DNA of 64,000 bases from Haematobia irritans (lineage: Eukaryota > Arthropoda > Insecta > Diptera > Muscidae). The stretch is from the NCBI RefSeq assembly GCF_050003625.1, contig NC_134398.1, positions 84,383,983-84,447,982 of the forward strand, in the 5' to 3' direction. Numbering within the stretch: position 1 is the first letter of the stretch; the number at the start of each line of letters is the position of its first letter. Shown here piece after piece: positions 46,503 to 58,958 of the stretch. A program made the position numbers and the translations under genes. Under the pieces are notes generated by a model. That model did not search any database. It saw nothing but the letters and a program-made list of their open reading frames with translations, and was not told the origin of the DNA.

Positions 46503-47470
46503 TACGCATTTGGAATAAGTTTACTCTAATATCAAAATTAATATCTTCCTACTTGGTATAATACGGAATTAGAGTATGTAAATGTGTACGTTTACAAATG
46601 TTCCACTTATCAGTTGTCCTTGAATCCCAATTCGCGGGGTAGAAAGGTGAATGTATCCGTTATATATTAACGAGTAGTACTCCCCCCAAAGAATCACCTT
46701 GTATTTGCTTTGTCATTAGTAAAGCAAGTAAATGCATCATTATGGACGGGATCCAAATACTTCGATATATTCATCTAATATGCAATGAAGGTCATTGTCG
46801 TCCCAGCAGTTTTTGTTGCTCATACACCCAGAGAAATGATTGGTTAAAATTACGAGTACAACTATTAATTGATTATAGGAGGGTCACTTAATTATATGAG
46901 GCATGTGCCAATTATTTCTTTTGTTTGGTGGCTAACATAACCAACTCGGTAGAACAAGTTTTGGTTATTTATAATATTCAGGTTTTTATACCCTTCTCCA
47001 CTGTGGAACAGGGTATTAAAAGTTAGTGCATATGTTTGCAACACCCAGAAGGAGACGAGATAGACACATGGTGTCTTTGGCAAAAATGCTCAGGATGGGC
47101 TCCAGAGTCGATATAGCCATGTCCGTCTGTCCGTGAACACATTTTTGTAATCAAAGTCTAGGTCGCAGTTTTAGTCCAAACGACTTCAAATTTGGCACAA
47201 GTATGTGTTTTAGCTCAGAATAGATCCCTATTGATTTTGGAAGAAATTGGTTCAGATTTAGATATAGCTCCCATATATATATTTCGCCCGATATGGACTT
47301 ATATGGCCCCAGAAGCCAGAGTTTTTCCCTAATTTGCTTAAAATTTTGCACAAGAAGAACAATTAGTACTATAGTCAAGTGTGCCAAATTTCATTGAAAT
47401 CTATTCAGATTTAGATATAGCTCCCAAATATATCTTTCGCCCGATATGGACTAATACGGTCCCAGAAGCC

Positions 47471-47515
47471 ATGCACTAACTTATAATACCCTGTTCCACA
47501 GTGTGGCGCAGGATA
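47471..47515 (+). mobile_element. C-family 3' terminal fragment
   Basis: TGCACTAACTTATAATACCC and TGTTCCACAGTGTGGCG match the C end at 40580-40605 in plus orientation; the final GGTATAAAA is worn. Confidence 0.6.
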
Positions 47516-47599
47516 TAGAAAGAGGTTTGTTTTCTTAAGTGAAAGTCACAATATATGATTATTAATTGTTATTTAATTATTACTTATTTTATCAATAAA

Positions 47600-47953
47600 T
47601 ATTATTTCCTACTGTTTCATTAATATAACGTACGTCTTTCATTCACACGATGAAAAAACTGGGTGCATACAATGAATGATTTTCATTCATACAACGTATA
47701 AACTGCATCCATACAATGAATAAGTTTCATTCATACAACGAATAAGTTCCATTCATACAACGAATAATTTTCGTTAATACAACGAAAAGGCTACGTAATA
47801 TCAACGTAATTATTCGTTAATACTACGAAATGTATTCCATAAAGGGTTTCGTAAATATAACGTAAAATTACGTTGTCAAAACGAAATGCTACGTTGGCTG
47901 ACGTTTAATGAAGAATTTCGTTAATACAACGTAGGAATTCATCGTATTAACGA
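47600..47953 (-). mobile_element. S-family MITE, uninterrupted
   Basis: TTCATTCATACAACGAATAA and CGTTAATACAACGTAGGAAT words in a continuous 350-bp block; the right end inverted is CACATTCGTTAATACGATG. It gives the empty-site order for 23087-26306. Confidence 0.6.
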
Positions 47954-48586
47954 ATGTGTATAATGTTAGAATTCTCATCAAGACGCATAAGCTGTCCCTT
48001 CAGTTTTTTTGAGGCAATTGACCCATATTTGCAAGCAGTTGGAATGTTATACTGGTCATGGGTCTGGTTGGCAGCCACTTCTTGCATTTGCCTTTAGAAC
48101 ACAATGAACCTATCCCCTAACTGGTTTAAATGTCTCTATCATAGGGTTCATTAACACCTTACTGGCCCTTTTGCATCTATAACAGGGACAGTTCATTTTA
48201 TATTTTCCCTATATTTGTTTATTTTCTACCAATATCACAAACATTTAAATTGACGTTTCGGCTGAGCGTGTTAAGGCGTTCTGTTGTGGTGCCAGTAAAC
48301 CCAGGTTCTGGTCGGAGCGAAAAAGCTTTTCAAATTGTAAAAATTAGATAATAAGAAAATAAAAATTTGATAAAAATAAAATAATTGGTGGGAAAAATTT
48401 GTTTTTTTAGATTTCATCATTCAGAAAGAGAAATGTCTCTCTTACATGTCTATTTGAACTGGTTAATTGATGGATTGAAAACAACCGGTTTGTAGGTATC
48501 TATGTAGGGGTCAATTGACCCTTCCTATGGCAACTCCATGTTAATTTCACCGGTCACCTAACCGATTGAAGGTCCTGTACCTGTTA
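47954..48586. other. Unassigned sequence
   Basis: 48256-48330 (GCTGAGCGTGTTAAGGCGTT ... GGTTCTGGTCGGAGC) faintly resembles a tRNA-like head but lacks a clean box A. No coding signal. Confidence 0.3.
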
Positions 48587-49124
48587 CACTGAAAAAAATA
48601 TTGTCGTGGGGTCAAAGATTTCATGTCTTTAAACTACGAATGCAAATTTTGCTTAGCATAGAAGACGCATTTCTCTAATATAAAGTTTTTTTCCTTGCCC
48701 AAAAGTCGATAAACTTTTCAATGAAGTCATATTATCCTTATAATTAATAAATAATTTGTTGTCTTTTCAAAGAAAAAAATCGTTCAAATACAGGACATGT
48801 TTTTCAACACTTTATTTTAAAGAGGTTTTTTTTACTTGAAACATAGCATAATTTCTACTGGAAGTCGATTCTTAATTTGGAAAATAAAGTTGTCGTTAAC
48901 TCGTTTTTAAAGGACTTTGATAGCATATGAAGGAAAAAAGCTGAAAAAGCGAAAAATTAAAATTTACTTCCTAGAAGCAAGTACACAAAACCGAAATTTA
49001 AAAGAGAATTGTGTCTTAAAAGCATCCTTACTTGTATTCTCCGCTTCTTTGGCTCGGAATCAATACCAAATTTTTTAAAGTAAAGACAAAATCTTTGGAA
49101 CCGGACATGCTTTTTTTTTCAGTG
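48587..49124 (+). mobile_element. W-family element (538 bp)
   Basis: Left end CACTGAAAAAAATATTGTCG, right end inverted CACTGAAAAAAAAAGCATG, TA on both sides. The interior alternates AAAGTT/AACTTT words. Copies are at 50285 and 56698. Confidence 0.8.
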
Positions 49125-49468
49125 TATAAAGGACAAGTGAAACGACCAGTTTGGGACCAGTCCCACGAACAGAAGGGGTATCATCATGTTTTTTTTATTA
49201 GTATTGGATTAACTGTCACGCATGAGCTCTTTCCTATGTATGTATATACTGGCATTATTTTCGACTTAGACCACTTCAAAATAAAGGCATAAACATTAAT
49301 GAACACCTAGTTCCATAAATACAAAATAATGAAGCTAATAGACAAATAAGTTTAGTAGACTCCTATCTAAAATATAACAATAACAGCTATTTAGGGGAAC
49401 AATTGCTGACCCGATATGCTTCATTACAATGACATTGATGTTAGACTTCAGTATTTTATACAATTGTA
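49125..49468. other. Unassigned sequence
   Basis: Looks unique; a short frame straddling the W end is not supported. Confidence 0.35.
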
Positions 49469-49925
49469 CACGGACGAAAAAAATTGTTTTCATATGTTTT
49501 GGTGTAAAAATTATATGTAAAGTGCAAGCATATAATGTTCATAACATAGAAAAAATTTCACGAACATTTTTCCAATTAAAGTCTTAATTGAGTTTTAAAA
49601 AATATTCAATTAACAAATTAATTGGTTCAATAAATTTTTTAATTGAAACAAAAATCAATCACAAAAACTAATAGAATCAATTAATTTTTATTGACTTTCA
49701 ATGATTTTTTTAATTGATACTATCATTTCTGTGATTGAAGACATTTCAATTAAAAATTAATTGGATGGTTGAAGACAAAAATATTTTTGTGTGAAATTAG
49801 TAAACCTGTTTGGGACATAAATGTTAATATGTTAGAACAAAGTATGTTTGGGACATCACATTTTCTTAAATATAATGTTTATGGATGCAAGCCTATATTA
49901 ATTTAGAAATTACAAATAAAACATA
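49469..49925 (+). mobile_element. H-family 5' fragment with L MITE inside
   Basis: CACGGACGAAAAAAATTGTT after TA, then AACATATTATGTTTGG-like words. The L insertion 49545-49793 splits it. It stops near the pogo-like fragment. Confidence 0.65.
49545..49793. mobile_element. L-family MITE
   Basis: CATAGAAAAAATTTCACG to ATATTTTTGTGTG with AATTAATTTTTTAATTG words, inserted in H. Confidence 0.65.
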
Positions 49926-49927
49926 TA

Positions 49928-50205
49928 CAGTCGAAGCTCTGTTTAACGAATATCCTATTTAGCGAAAATCCAATTCAACGAACGTCCAAGTTCTTAACAT
50001 TGAGCATTCTAAATAACGAACGGTTGAACAAAATTTACGTTCGATTTAACGAAAATGCTTTTAATCTTAGGGAAATAAGCAACCAATCAGCAATATTTGA
50101 CGATTGTGAGAATGGTTTAAGCCCTTAGGAAATGTCCATAAAGTACGGCATTCCAAAGATATTTAGATTCCCTCAAATTTTTGGAAACACATATTCAATG
50201 GCTAG
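49928..50205. mobile_element. pogo-like element, 5' fragment
   Basis: CAGTCGAAGCTCTGTTTAAC after TA; matches 3230 inward (inverted) to about 2950. Confidence 0.75.
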
Positions 50206-50284
50206 GTAAAGTTAGGTTAGATAGAGTGGCAGCTCCGCTACGGGAAATGGATCTACCCCAGAACCGGTACAAGACTACTCCCTG
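50206..50284 (-). repeat. SINE-related fragment
   Basis: AAGTTAGGTTAGATAGAGTGGC and GGTACAAGACTACTCC match 2870-2945 inverted; this block accompanies the pogo-like element in both places. Confidence 0.55.
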
Positions 50285-51373
50285 CACTGGAAAAAAATCA
50301 TGACCTTTTCCAAAGATACTTTTAAGACAACAATTCTCTTCTAAATTTATATTTCATTAATTTAAAAAGTTACCGTGAAAACAAGCTGGTGTTCAGCTTG
50401 AAAACTGAACATACACACAAAGAAAATTTCATTAAAAGTCAGCCAACGAAAAGTTTTCATTGATATAACGAAACGTTTTCATTAATACAATGAAAATGTC
50501 GTTAATAGTACGAAACGTTACGTTAATTTGCAGAAAATTCGTTATATTAACGAAAAAAATCGTTGTATTAACGAATTTGTTTCATTGGCTGACTTTTAAC
50601 GACACATTTCGTTAATATAACGAAACTTTTTCTATTAGTGTAGTACTCAGCTTTAGGTATACTAAACAGCACAATTTCATCAAAAATCGACGTAAACGAT
50701 AAGTTCTTTTGAATAATGAGTTCATGTGAAATGGAATTCGTACCACAAGCAATGATAAAAGGTCCGTCGAAAATATGGATGCCTTGATATTTTTACTTAA
50801 ATCGAAGTACAAAAGGATTATCACAAGTATGCGAAAATATGCCTAGTCTAACCTAATCCTTAAAATGTTTTGCTGTTTTTTGTTAATAAAATTGAATTAA
50901 ACTAAATTGGTTTAATGTACAACAATTTTTTGGTGCTGTAGATTGTTATTTCTTAAAATATTTAAATAAATAAAATCCCGGGATCCCGGGATTCTAAATG
51001 TTGAAGCCCCAATTCAGACTATATATAAGGTATAAATTATGATATGCTTTAGTAGAAAACGTCTTTAAAACAAATTGTTGGAAGATATCTGAAATTTTTG
51101 AACGCTTTTTAACTTTGTATTCAAGATGCAAAAAGTCAATTAATTCAATGAATTTGAAGAATTTTTCATAGTTTTTAAAACGAATTTGAATTTAGCCAAA
51201 CACAATTTTCTTTCATGTAAAGATACCCATTTTTAACTCGAAGCATTATCAAAACGACTACACTGAAAAGTTTATCTACTACTGAATAAGAAGTCTATTT
51301 TGCTAATCAAAATTCGCATTCGTATTTTAAGGACAAAAAAAATTTTTGGCTTCACGACAATATTTTTTCGGTG
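50285..51373 (-). mobile_element. W-family element with nested X fragment and K MITE
   Basis: Ends CACTGGAAAAAAATCATGAC and, inverted, CACCGAAAAAATATTG, with TG on both sides. An X-like piece (about 50353-50660) carries the K MITE 50414-50640. Frames within are not supported. Confidence 0.7.
50414..50640 (-). mobile_element. K-family MITE
   Basis: CACACAAAGAAAATTTCATT to CTTTTTCTATTAGTG, TA on both sides, 227 bp. Confidence 0.85.
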
Positions 51374-51637
51374 TGGAGAAAAAAGATAAGGATTGTGACG
51401 GAAATAGACAACGAAATACATCAACATAATCCAGTGAGAGAATCAAAGGAAGCAAGTGGTACTCTGCCTTAGAGACATATTTTTTGTGGATAAATGCATT
51501 CAATTTGCATGTGACAGACTCATGAACGAAGTTCCCCAAAAATTTTGATATGTTTAAGTCTAAACATTATTAAATTTACACATTTAATTGCGTATTCGGA
51601 GAAACGAACAGAAAGCGACAAAGAGAATAGTTATATA
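51374..51637. other. Unassigned sequence
   Basis: No terminal repeats; the 51327-51539 minus frame overlaps the W end and is not supported. The right side (AAAGAGAATAG) may be N debris. Confidence 0.3.
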
Positions 51638-52615
51638 CACGCTCACAAAAAATCGCTTCTGTAACATATACTCCCAAACATATTTTGCTTCAAGCATATA
51701 TATTTTTGGGTATTGCCCAAACATTTATATGTTTGATCTCTTCCAATATATAATATGTTTGAAAGCATATTGGTATAAACAATATATGTTTGGGTAGTCT
51801 AAGTTCCAAACATTTTGTATTTTTGCATCCAAATTCAATAATGTTGTCTTCCAAAAAACAATATGTTATTATGTGAACATATAATATGTTTGGAAGCATT
51901 TTGCACCCAAAAATATTATATGCTTAAAAAAAATTCTCCCAAACAATATTGTGCTCAAAATTTTATTTATTTATTTATATATTTACAATCATAATGAATT
52001 AAGAAAATAAACAGGTAATATAGGTGCTAACAACATAGGTTTTCGACCTGAATGCTCAAAATTTTGTTTCTGCCCAATTGTATATTCCCCCACATCTTTC
52101 TCACTTCCACGAGATTTTTTAGTTCTTAGCACCTTTTTCTGTAATACAAACATTGTAGAAGAAATTATTCAATTGTATGATTTTTTTTTATTTTAATTTT
52201 ACCTTTTGCCGGACGGGGATTCGAACAGCGGACCACACAGTTTGTAAGGATCAAAGAAGTAGCTGATCAATTGCCCAAGGAAAAATAAAATGTTAATTTT
52301 GTAATAACAAGCAACAACCACCAACTTAATTCAATATCGCTCCCTGTTAAATAGCGCTCCAAGCTACTAAACACATATATGTTTATAGGCTATTTCTAAA
52401 TTAATATATGTTTGCATCCAAGCATATTATATTTACAAACATTTTATGTCCCAAACATAATATGTTCTAACATATTAACATATATGTCCCAAACATGTTA
52501 TGCTAGTTTATGAACATTATATGCTTGCACTCAAAAATATTGTGTTTAAAAATTTGTGTTCCAAACATATAATGTTTATAGCCAAACATATGAAAAACAG
52601 TCTTTTTCATCCGTG
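51638..52615 (-). mobile_element. H-family element, complete (978 bp)
   Basis: Inverted copy of 20298-21247 with CACGCTCACAAAAAATCGC at its left edge and CACGGATGAAAAAGACTG (inverted) at its right, TA on both sides. Very similar throughout, so one or both are recent. Confidence 0.85.
52207..52266 (-). repeat. tRNA-like module in H copy
   Basis: Minus-strand box B TGTTCGAATCC and CTTACAA loop; box A degraded as at 20645. Confidence 0.55.
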
Positions 52616-53100
52616 TAGAAGAAAATAAAAATTTGTGTTGTTTTGTTGAGAGCCGCTTTTGTATGGGTATGTATATTGTACGTGCAAGCAAACGAATGTT
52701 TAGAAACTAGAACTAACAATTTGAACAATACAAGCAATATTTTGTTTGAACAAATCCTGAAAAAATATATATGCTTTATGTATTTTAAAATAAGACATTT
52801 CAAAATAAGGTTTTCCATATTCTCCCGAATCATAAATCTGTACATATACTGACAAGAAATTAACCTAACTGTAGTAAAATTGACCATAATTTGGCCATTA
52901 AAATTTTTTCTGCTTGTGTAGTTTATAATTCTCTTAAATTTCAGTTTATCTATGGCATTGTATTTTATTTAAATTTTACTATACCATGAGATTTATATTC
53001 AAGTAAAATATAAAAAAATCTTTATTAATTCAAATATCTGTGTTTTTGCCATTGTGAAGGATATAAAAATCGAATTACTCTAGTTAAAAGAAGCTTCACT
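52616..53100. other. Unassigned, then U repeat
   Basis: From about 52860 (AACTGTAGTAAAATTGACCAT) it matches the U-type sequence at 56230-56350. A decayed AAAATTGACC... block precedes TATAAAAATCGAATTACTCTAG. Confidence 0.4.
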
Positions 53101-53576
53101 TGTAGTTTGATCAATACATGGTTTTAAGCTGAAATCAAAAACAACAATAATGATTGAAGAATAATCACAATAACAAACAAAACGAATGAAGATAGAGGAA
53201 GCACGCTCAAAAACAAACCCATCCAACTACATTCAAATCGTTGATTTGATTTTGGCAAAGGAAAAGAGATATGCTTGCAAATTTGTTTGGGCAGTAGCCG
53301 ACTATCAAACCTTTTTTCGGAAGGTTCAAGTGTAGTTCACTTTGGGTTGAGTGAATTACCCGAATTTATTCTGATAATTGGTTGATAGTTTTGCTGCAAG
53401 TAGAGGATGCTGATGAGAAATGTGGCAATTCCGAAACAGCTGTTCATCCAACCATCTTGCAGTCTATAGGGCTTTGCCTAAATAAATTTGACAAGCATAC
53501 TTTTCCTCTGTTGGTTAAGCTGCACATGTAGTTTAGTCAATGCATGGTTTTAAGCTGATATCAAAAACAACAATAT
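53101..53576 (-). repeat. T repeat, inverted, partly doubled
   Basis: ATGGTTTTAAGCTGA occurs at about 53117 and 53544 with the T body between (AGTAGAGGATGCTGATGAG, CCATCTTGCAGTCTATAGGG). The same head-duplicated layout as 23198-24251. Confidence 0.7.
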
Positions 53577-53946
53577 TGAAAGTAAAATGCTTTAAAAAAT
53601 ATTTACCAATTTCCTATTAAATTGTACGCTTAGCAGAAATATTGTCCAAATTCATGCTAGGTTACTCTGAAATTAAATATTTATTTATTACATTAAAAAA
53701 ATTAGTTAATGAAATAATAAAATAGGCTATATTACTTTAAATATCTGTCTATTTGCCTACATGAAGGACATAAAAAACGAAATATTCTAGTTAAAAGAAA
53801 GCCAAATTTTTAAAAGAGTAATTACCAGAGTTGGTCTGTATCAAACATTTTTAGGTTTACGACTGTCGCAAACGTCACATACGCGACGCAACTGTAGAAA
53901 AGGTAACAAACGTCGCAAACTCAAAATACGTCAATCGCGTCAGCTG
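53577..53946. repeat. U repeat and CG-rich patch
   Basis: 53590-53825 is one U unit (CTGAAATTAAATATTTATT, AAAACGAAATATTCTAGTT). 53850-53945 is unusually CpG-rich (ACGTCACATACGCGACGCA, ACGTCAATCGCGTCAGC) and unassigned. Confidence 0.5.
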
Positions 53947-54176
53947 CACTGGTAGAAAAAGTTTCGTTATATTAATGAAATGTGTCATTAAAATTGAGCC
54001 AATGAAACAAATTCGTTGATATAACGAAATTTGTCGTTATTATAACGAATTTTCTGTTAGTCAACGAAACTTTTCGTACTATTAACGAACATTTTCATTG
54101 TCTTAATGAAAATGTTTCGTTATATCAATGAAAAATTTTCGTTGGCTCAATTTTAATGAAATTTTCTTTGTGTGTG
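53947..54176 (+). mobile_element. K-family MITE
   Basis: CACTGGTAGAAAAAGTTTCG to TTTTCTTTGTGTG; flanks TG/GG. Confidence 0.8.
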
Positions 54177-54314
54177 GGTAGAGAATTCGATGATATGTTC
54201 AAAGAAGTTTCAATTCTCAGGAATGTTCACAAAATTATTAACGGATTTAAAAAAGTAGATTGGAGAATACACTTATTTCAATGGAAGATTTCAAACCAAA
54301 ATTACTACGTCCTA

Positions 54315-54541
54315 CATTAACAGAAAAAGTTTCGTTGTATTAACGAAATGTGTCGTTAAAAGTCAGCCAATGAAACAAATTCGTTAATACAACGATTTTT
54401 TCGTTAATATAACGAATTTTATGCAAATCAACGTAACGTTTCGTACTATTAACGAATATTTTCATTGTATTAATGAAAACGTTTCGTTATATCAATGAAA
54501 AATTTTCGTTGGCTGACTTTTAATGAAAGTTTCTTTGTGTG
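54315..54541 (+). mobile_element. K-family MITE
   Basis: CATTAACAGAAAAAGTTTCG to AGTTTCTTTGTGTG, TA on both sides, 227 bp. Confidence 0.85.
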
Positions 54542-54575
54542 TACTCGTTGGTGCGGTAATCGTGACGATCTGTAC

Positions 54576-55053
54576 TAGAGATGTGCACGTGAGTAATATA
54601 TTACTCATGCTCACGCACACTCACGACGAAAAAATCTTACTGACGCACAATTTTTTTTGGTAGGTCTCACGCTCACGCACACTCACGAAAAGAAAATTTG
54701 TACTCTCGCACACTCGCGCACGAAAAACGTCGTGACTCACGAATAATTTTATGAGTAATTTGCCGGAGGTACGTGTCCGAAATCATGAGCACGATTAAAA
54801 TCGAGAGCGTTATTAAACTCTTAACATCGTAGGTGTCACTAAAATCGTAAATGAATTTAACTCTTAAGCGTTTTATGATGGTGAGTGGGATTATTTTCGT
54901 GAGAGTAGTTCGTTACTCACGAAGATATTATTTTCGTGACTCACGCTCACGCACGACATTTTGGATTGGTAATCACGCTCACGCCGTTGCCATGAGCGTG
55001 ACTCATGACTCACGCGTGAGTCACGACAATTTTGTGTCACGTGCAAACCTCTA
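54576..55053. mobile_element. hAT-like MITE, 'CACGTGAG' family
   Basis: Ends TAGAGATGTGCACGTGAG and, inverted, TAGAGGTTTGCACGTGAC. The duplication ATCTGTAC/ATCTGTGC (7 of 8) lies at 54568-54575 and 55054-55061. The interior is packed with CTCACGCTCACGCAC-type words. Confidence 0.85.
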
Positions 55054-55121
55054 ATCTGTGCATGCTCCTAATTAACCTTCCGCAAATTTCTGCAGAAACT
55101 GGCAGCGAAGAAAAACCACTA

Positions 55122-55678
55122 CCCAGCAAAAAAGCGTCGCCAAAAAAGTAATGAAAATGTTCTTTTTGGATTCGGAAGTGGTGAAAATTGACGCAGTGAA
55201 AATTGACGATGAATTTAAAATGAACGGAAGTTCTCCATTTCAACGGCCCTTGCACTGAATTTGCATCACTCCTTTAGGTGTGATCCGAATTCAATGTTTT
55301 GGATGTAAATTAAAAAATTCTGTGATATTTTGCCAATTAAATAATTTTTTTAATTTTTTATATTTTTTTTTATAAAACGCTTGTCGGAAACGTTTGACCT
55401 CAAAAATGCACAATTTTTTCCGATTGGATTTAGCATTTTTTTTTCGACAAAATTTAAATGATTTGTACCATTTTATGAATTCTTACTCTTTTTTATTCTA
55501 TTTGAAACAAAAAAAATTTAAATTACCCATTAAAAGTATGAAAAAACCAAGTTATAAAATATTGAATTAAAAGAACTTCCTGGGTAGTTAAAATAAAGAA
55601 CATCATTGGGAGTGCATCTTCTGGAAGTGCTTATAAAGTTGTGCCTTTGGTAGAACTTCCAATTTTTTTTTTGCTGGG
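55122..55678 (+). mobile_element. V MITE, complete (557 bp)
   Basis: Ends CCCAGCAAAAAAG and, inverted, CCCAGCAAAAAAAA, TA on both sides. Reference copy for 12353 and 14524. Confidence 0.8.
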
Positions 55679-55938
55679 TACTTAAGTCTTGCATAAGTGA
55701 ACTGCTGTTTAGAGAGAATTTTATAAAATCACTTTTTGGCATATTATAGCCAATTTCCATGCTAATTAAAAATTGTTAAAACTCCAGCTAGTCACTCGTT
55801 GATGCAACAGAAGCTTGAATGAACATAATGGACCACTCATACCCAGAATAGTGCGAAGTTGAGAATGATAGATGTAAAACTAGTTGAGTTTTCAATAAAT
55901 ACAATATAACAACACACTGAAAAAACAGTGAACCCTTT
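55679..55938. other. Unassigned, with P-like terminus
   Basis: CACTGAAAAAACAGTGAACC at 55915 is a P-like end interrupted by the SINE that follows; no partner end found. Confidence 0.35.
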
Positions 55939-56213
55939 TCCACCGTGGTGCAATGGTTAGCATGCCCGCCTTGCATACACAAGGTCGTGGGTTCGATACC
56001 TGCTTCGATCAAACACCAAAAAGTTTTTCATTGCAATGTGGAACACCGTTCGGACTCGGCTATAAAAAGGAGGTCCCTTATCATTGAGCTTAACATAGAA
56101 TCGGGCAGCACTCAGTGATAAGAGAGAAGTTCACCAATGTGGTATCACAATGGACTGAATAGTCTAAGTCAGCCTGATGCATCGCGTTGCCACCTAACCT
56201 AACATAACCTAAC
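55939..56213 (+). mobile_element. tRNA-derived SINE with internal deletion
   Basis: Head 55939-56009 (TGGTGCAATGG, GGTTCGATACC), CACCAAAAAGTTTTTCA, then a jump to TTGCAATGTGGAACACCGTT; the body and tail CACCTAACCTAAC follow 35473. About 50 bp of body are missing. Confidence 0.85.
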
Positions 56214-56697
56214 ATGTTCCATTGCAAAATGAACTAAACTGTAGTAATATTGACCATGATTTAGCCCTTAAGATTTTTTTCTGCTTGTCTAGTTTAAAAT
56301 TCCCTTAAATTTTAGTTCATCTATGGCATTGTATTTTAGTCCAATTTTACACCACCATAAGATATATATACCCCTACCAAGTTAAAAACCTGTATTATTT
56401 TGTTTAACTTGACTATTTTTTTGGGAAACCCGATAATAAAATTTGGTTAACATTCTCTTTAAAATGTCGACGAATAAACTATTTTTAAATAAATCTTTCC
56501 GAAATACAGAGAAATTAAATAATTAAATGAAGGTTTTCATAATATACTATTATGAAAACCTTCCTACCTTAAAAGTAAACTTTCTTTAAGCAAAAGTACT
56601 TTATTGTAAACATTTATGAAGAAATTTCTTAATGCAATGGTTTTTGTGAATAAAAATTATGGCCACGTGGAATAAGACAGTAGTTTATTTTAACTCG
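56214..56697. repeat. U-type repeat and unassigned sequence
   Basis: 56230-56360 matches 52860-53000. A short palindrome AAGGTTTTCATAATA/TATTATGAAAACCTT lies at 56531-56564. Confidence 0.5.
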
Positions 56698-57311
56698 CAC
56701 TGAAAAAAAGCATGTCCGGTTCCAAAGATGTTGTCCTTACTTTAAAAAGTTTGGTATTGATTCCGAGCCAAAGAAGCGGAGAATACAAATAGGGATACTT
56801 TTACGACACAATTCTCTTTTAAATTTTGGTTTTGTGTACTTGTTTCTAAGAGGAAAATTTTAAATTTTCGCTTTTTCAGTTTTTTTTTCTTCATATGCTG
56901 TCAAAGTCCTTTAAAAACGGGTTAACTACAACTTTATTTTCCAAATTAAGACTAAACTTCCAGTAAAGATTATGCTATGTTTCAAGTAAAAAAGTCTTTA
57001 AGATAAAGTGTTTAAAAACATGTCGTAAGACAATAAATTTAAAGACAATTTCATTAAATTTAAAGAATTTTTCTGTATTGTTAAAGTCAAGTTGACCTTA
57101 GCCCAAATATTTTTTCTTTCATGTTATGATACCCATTTTTAGGTGAAATCCCTTAATTATAAGGACAATACGACTTCATTGAAAAGTTTATCGACTTTTG
57201 GACAAGGAAAAAAACTATATTAGAGACATGCGACTTCTATGCTAAGCAAAATTTGCATTCGTATTTTAAAGACATGAAATCCTTGACCTCACGACAATAT
57301 TTTTTTCAGTG
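56698..57311 (-). mobile_element. W-family element (614 bp)
   Basis: Inverted relative to 48587; ends CACTGAAAAAAAGCATGTCC and, inverted, CACTGAAAAAAATATTGTCG, with CG on both sides (a 2-bp duplication that is not TA). Confidence 0.8.
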
Positions 57312-57895
57312 CGCCGTTTGAACATTTTGACCTATCCTTAGTTCTTTATTGTAAGTATATTTTTGAAAATTGTAAAAATGTACACCATGTAATAAAAATA
57401 TTAATCATATCAGCTTTTAACTTACCATATTTAGGAGCATTTTATAAAATGGTATAAGGAACTAAACTTTTCTTTGGTAAACGTATCTCATAAAATTTGT
57501 AGCTGAAACAATTAGACAAATAATGAAGTAATCTATTTTAACTCAAAAAACTGTGTTGTTGATGTGAAGGACATAGAATCACTAAATATTCTAATTAAGA
57601 GAAAACCAAAAATGTAAAAGAAAACTTACTAACTCTCTACTAAATTATACGCTGAGGGAAATATAAAAATTTGTTCAAATTCACTTAGGGTTACTCTGAA
57701 ATTAAATTACACTAAATAAAAACATTAAATTGGTTTCCAAAAAATTCTTATTAAATATATAATAAAATAAAAATCTATATATTCTGGTTAACCTTGTCAA
57801 TTCACTATTAAATTATAAGCAGAGGAGTAATAAAAATTGTTCCAATTGTTCCGGGGCTATTCTGAAATAAAAGATTTATTTTTTTAGATTAAAAC
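57312..57895. repeat. U repeats (about 270-bp units)
   Basis: Units share AAAGAAAACTTACtaactct, AAATTTGTtCAAATTCA, TTACTCTGAAATTAAAT and CATTAAATTGGTTTCCAAAA. Same family at 62353-63130. Confidence 0.6.
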
Positions 57896-58700
57896 AAGTA
57901 AGTAAAGTCTAAAGTCGGGCGGGGCCGACTATATTATACCCTTCACCACCATGTAGACCAACATTTATGTTACCATCGCAACTACTTCAAATTTGCTGGG
58001 AGGGCTATATAAAGGTTTGCCTTTCCAGATACAAATACTTATAAGTGAGACCATTTTTTGTACTTCTACAAAATCTCTAGAATTAAAATTGAAATCGGCT
58101 GACGCCCTGGAATATAACACAATGTTAAAATAAAAATATGGGAAATATGAAGCGAGAGAAATTTTAATGCAATTGTACAAAAGAGCATTTATGATTTATC
58201 ATGCGATACATACACCCTCAAAAAAAAATCGCTTCTTTAACATATGTTCCAAACATATTTTGCAGGAAGCACATATATTATTGGATACTGCCGAAACATT
58301 AATATGTTTGTTTTATGTGAGCATATTATATGTTTGGAAGCATTTTGAGTCCAAAAATAGTATATGCACGCAAAGAAAAAAAACGTTTGGAAAACGTGTA
58401 CCGAAAACGTTTTTCTTTTGTTAGAGTTTTTTGAATTGCTTCGAAAAGTATACACTGTTATCACCAAAAAAATTCGTTTGTTACAAAATTTTTATTTTTT
58501 CAATAAAAAAAATTTATTTTTGAACCAACAACACAGTGCATTTCGTTTATATCACACACTGTTCTTTTCTGACTTTAGGTCTTTAATAAGACACATTTTA
58601 CAGTTCATAGTAAAAATTTAATATAGTAGAATGTAATGTTGAACATTTTTTCGGAATCTTCCGACCATATCTGGAACATATGTAAAAAAAAAAAAACTTT

Positions 58701-58772
58701 GGTCGAAGCAGGGATCGAACCCACGACCCTTGGCATGCAAGTCGGACGTAGCAACCACTGCTCCACGGTGCC
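58701..58772 (-). repeat. tRNA-like module (minus) in Q
   Basis: Minus-strand box A-like TGGAGCAGTGGTTGC, box B GGTTCGATCCC, TTGCATG loop. Confidence 0.75.
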
Positions 58773-58886
58773 CAACTAAATGTATTTTTCTGTTAAATAA
58801 ACTTTGTTTAATCGGCTCGTGGGCGCCGCAAGCTATGCTATACAAATATAACTTATATGGGTAATTGTCTATTGATGACAATAACG

Positions 58887-58958
58887 GCTACATAGCTCAG
58901 TGGATAGTGTGTTGGCTTACAAATTGCATGGTCCGCGGTTCGATTCTCCGTCCAGGCG
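58887..58958 (+). repeat. tRNA-like module (plus) in Q
   Basis: Canonical box A TAGCTCAGTGG and box B GGTTCGATTCT, CTTACAA loop. The best-preserved example in the window, but the acceptor strands still do not pair. Confidence 0.75.

Noticed and set aside
48256..48330. Another tRNA-like module
   Set aside because: GGTTCTGGTCGG is a poor box B and no box A lies at the right distance.
58887..58958. Functional tRNA gene
   Set aside because: Box A and box B are good, but the acceptor strands do not pair and the module recurs inside transposons.
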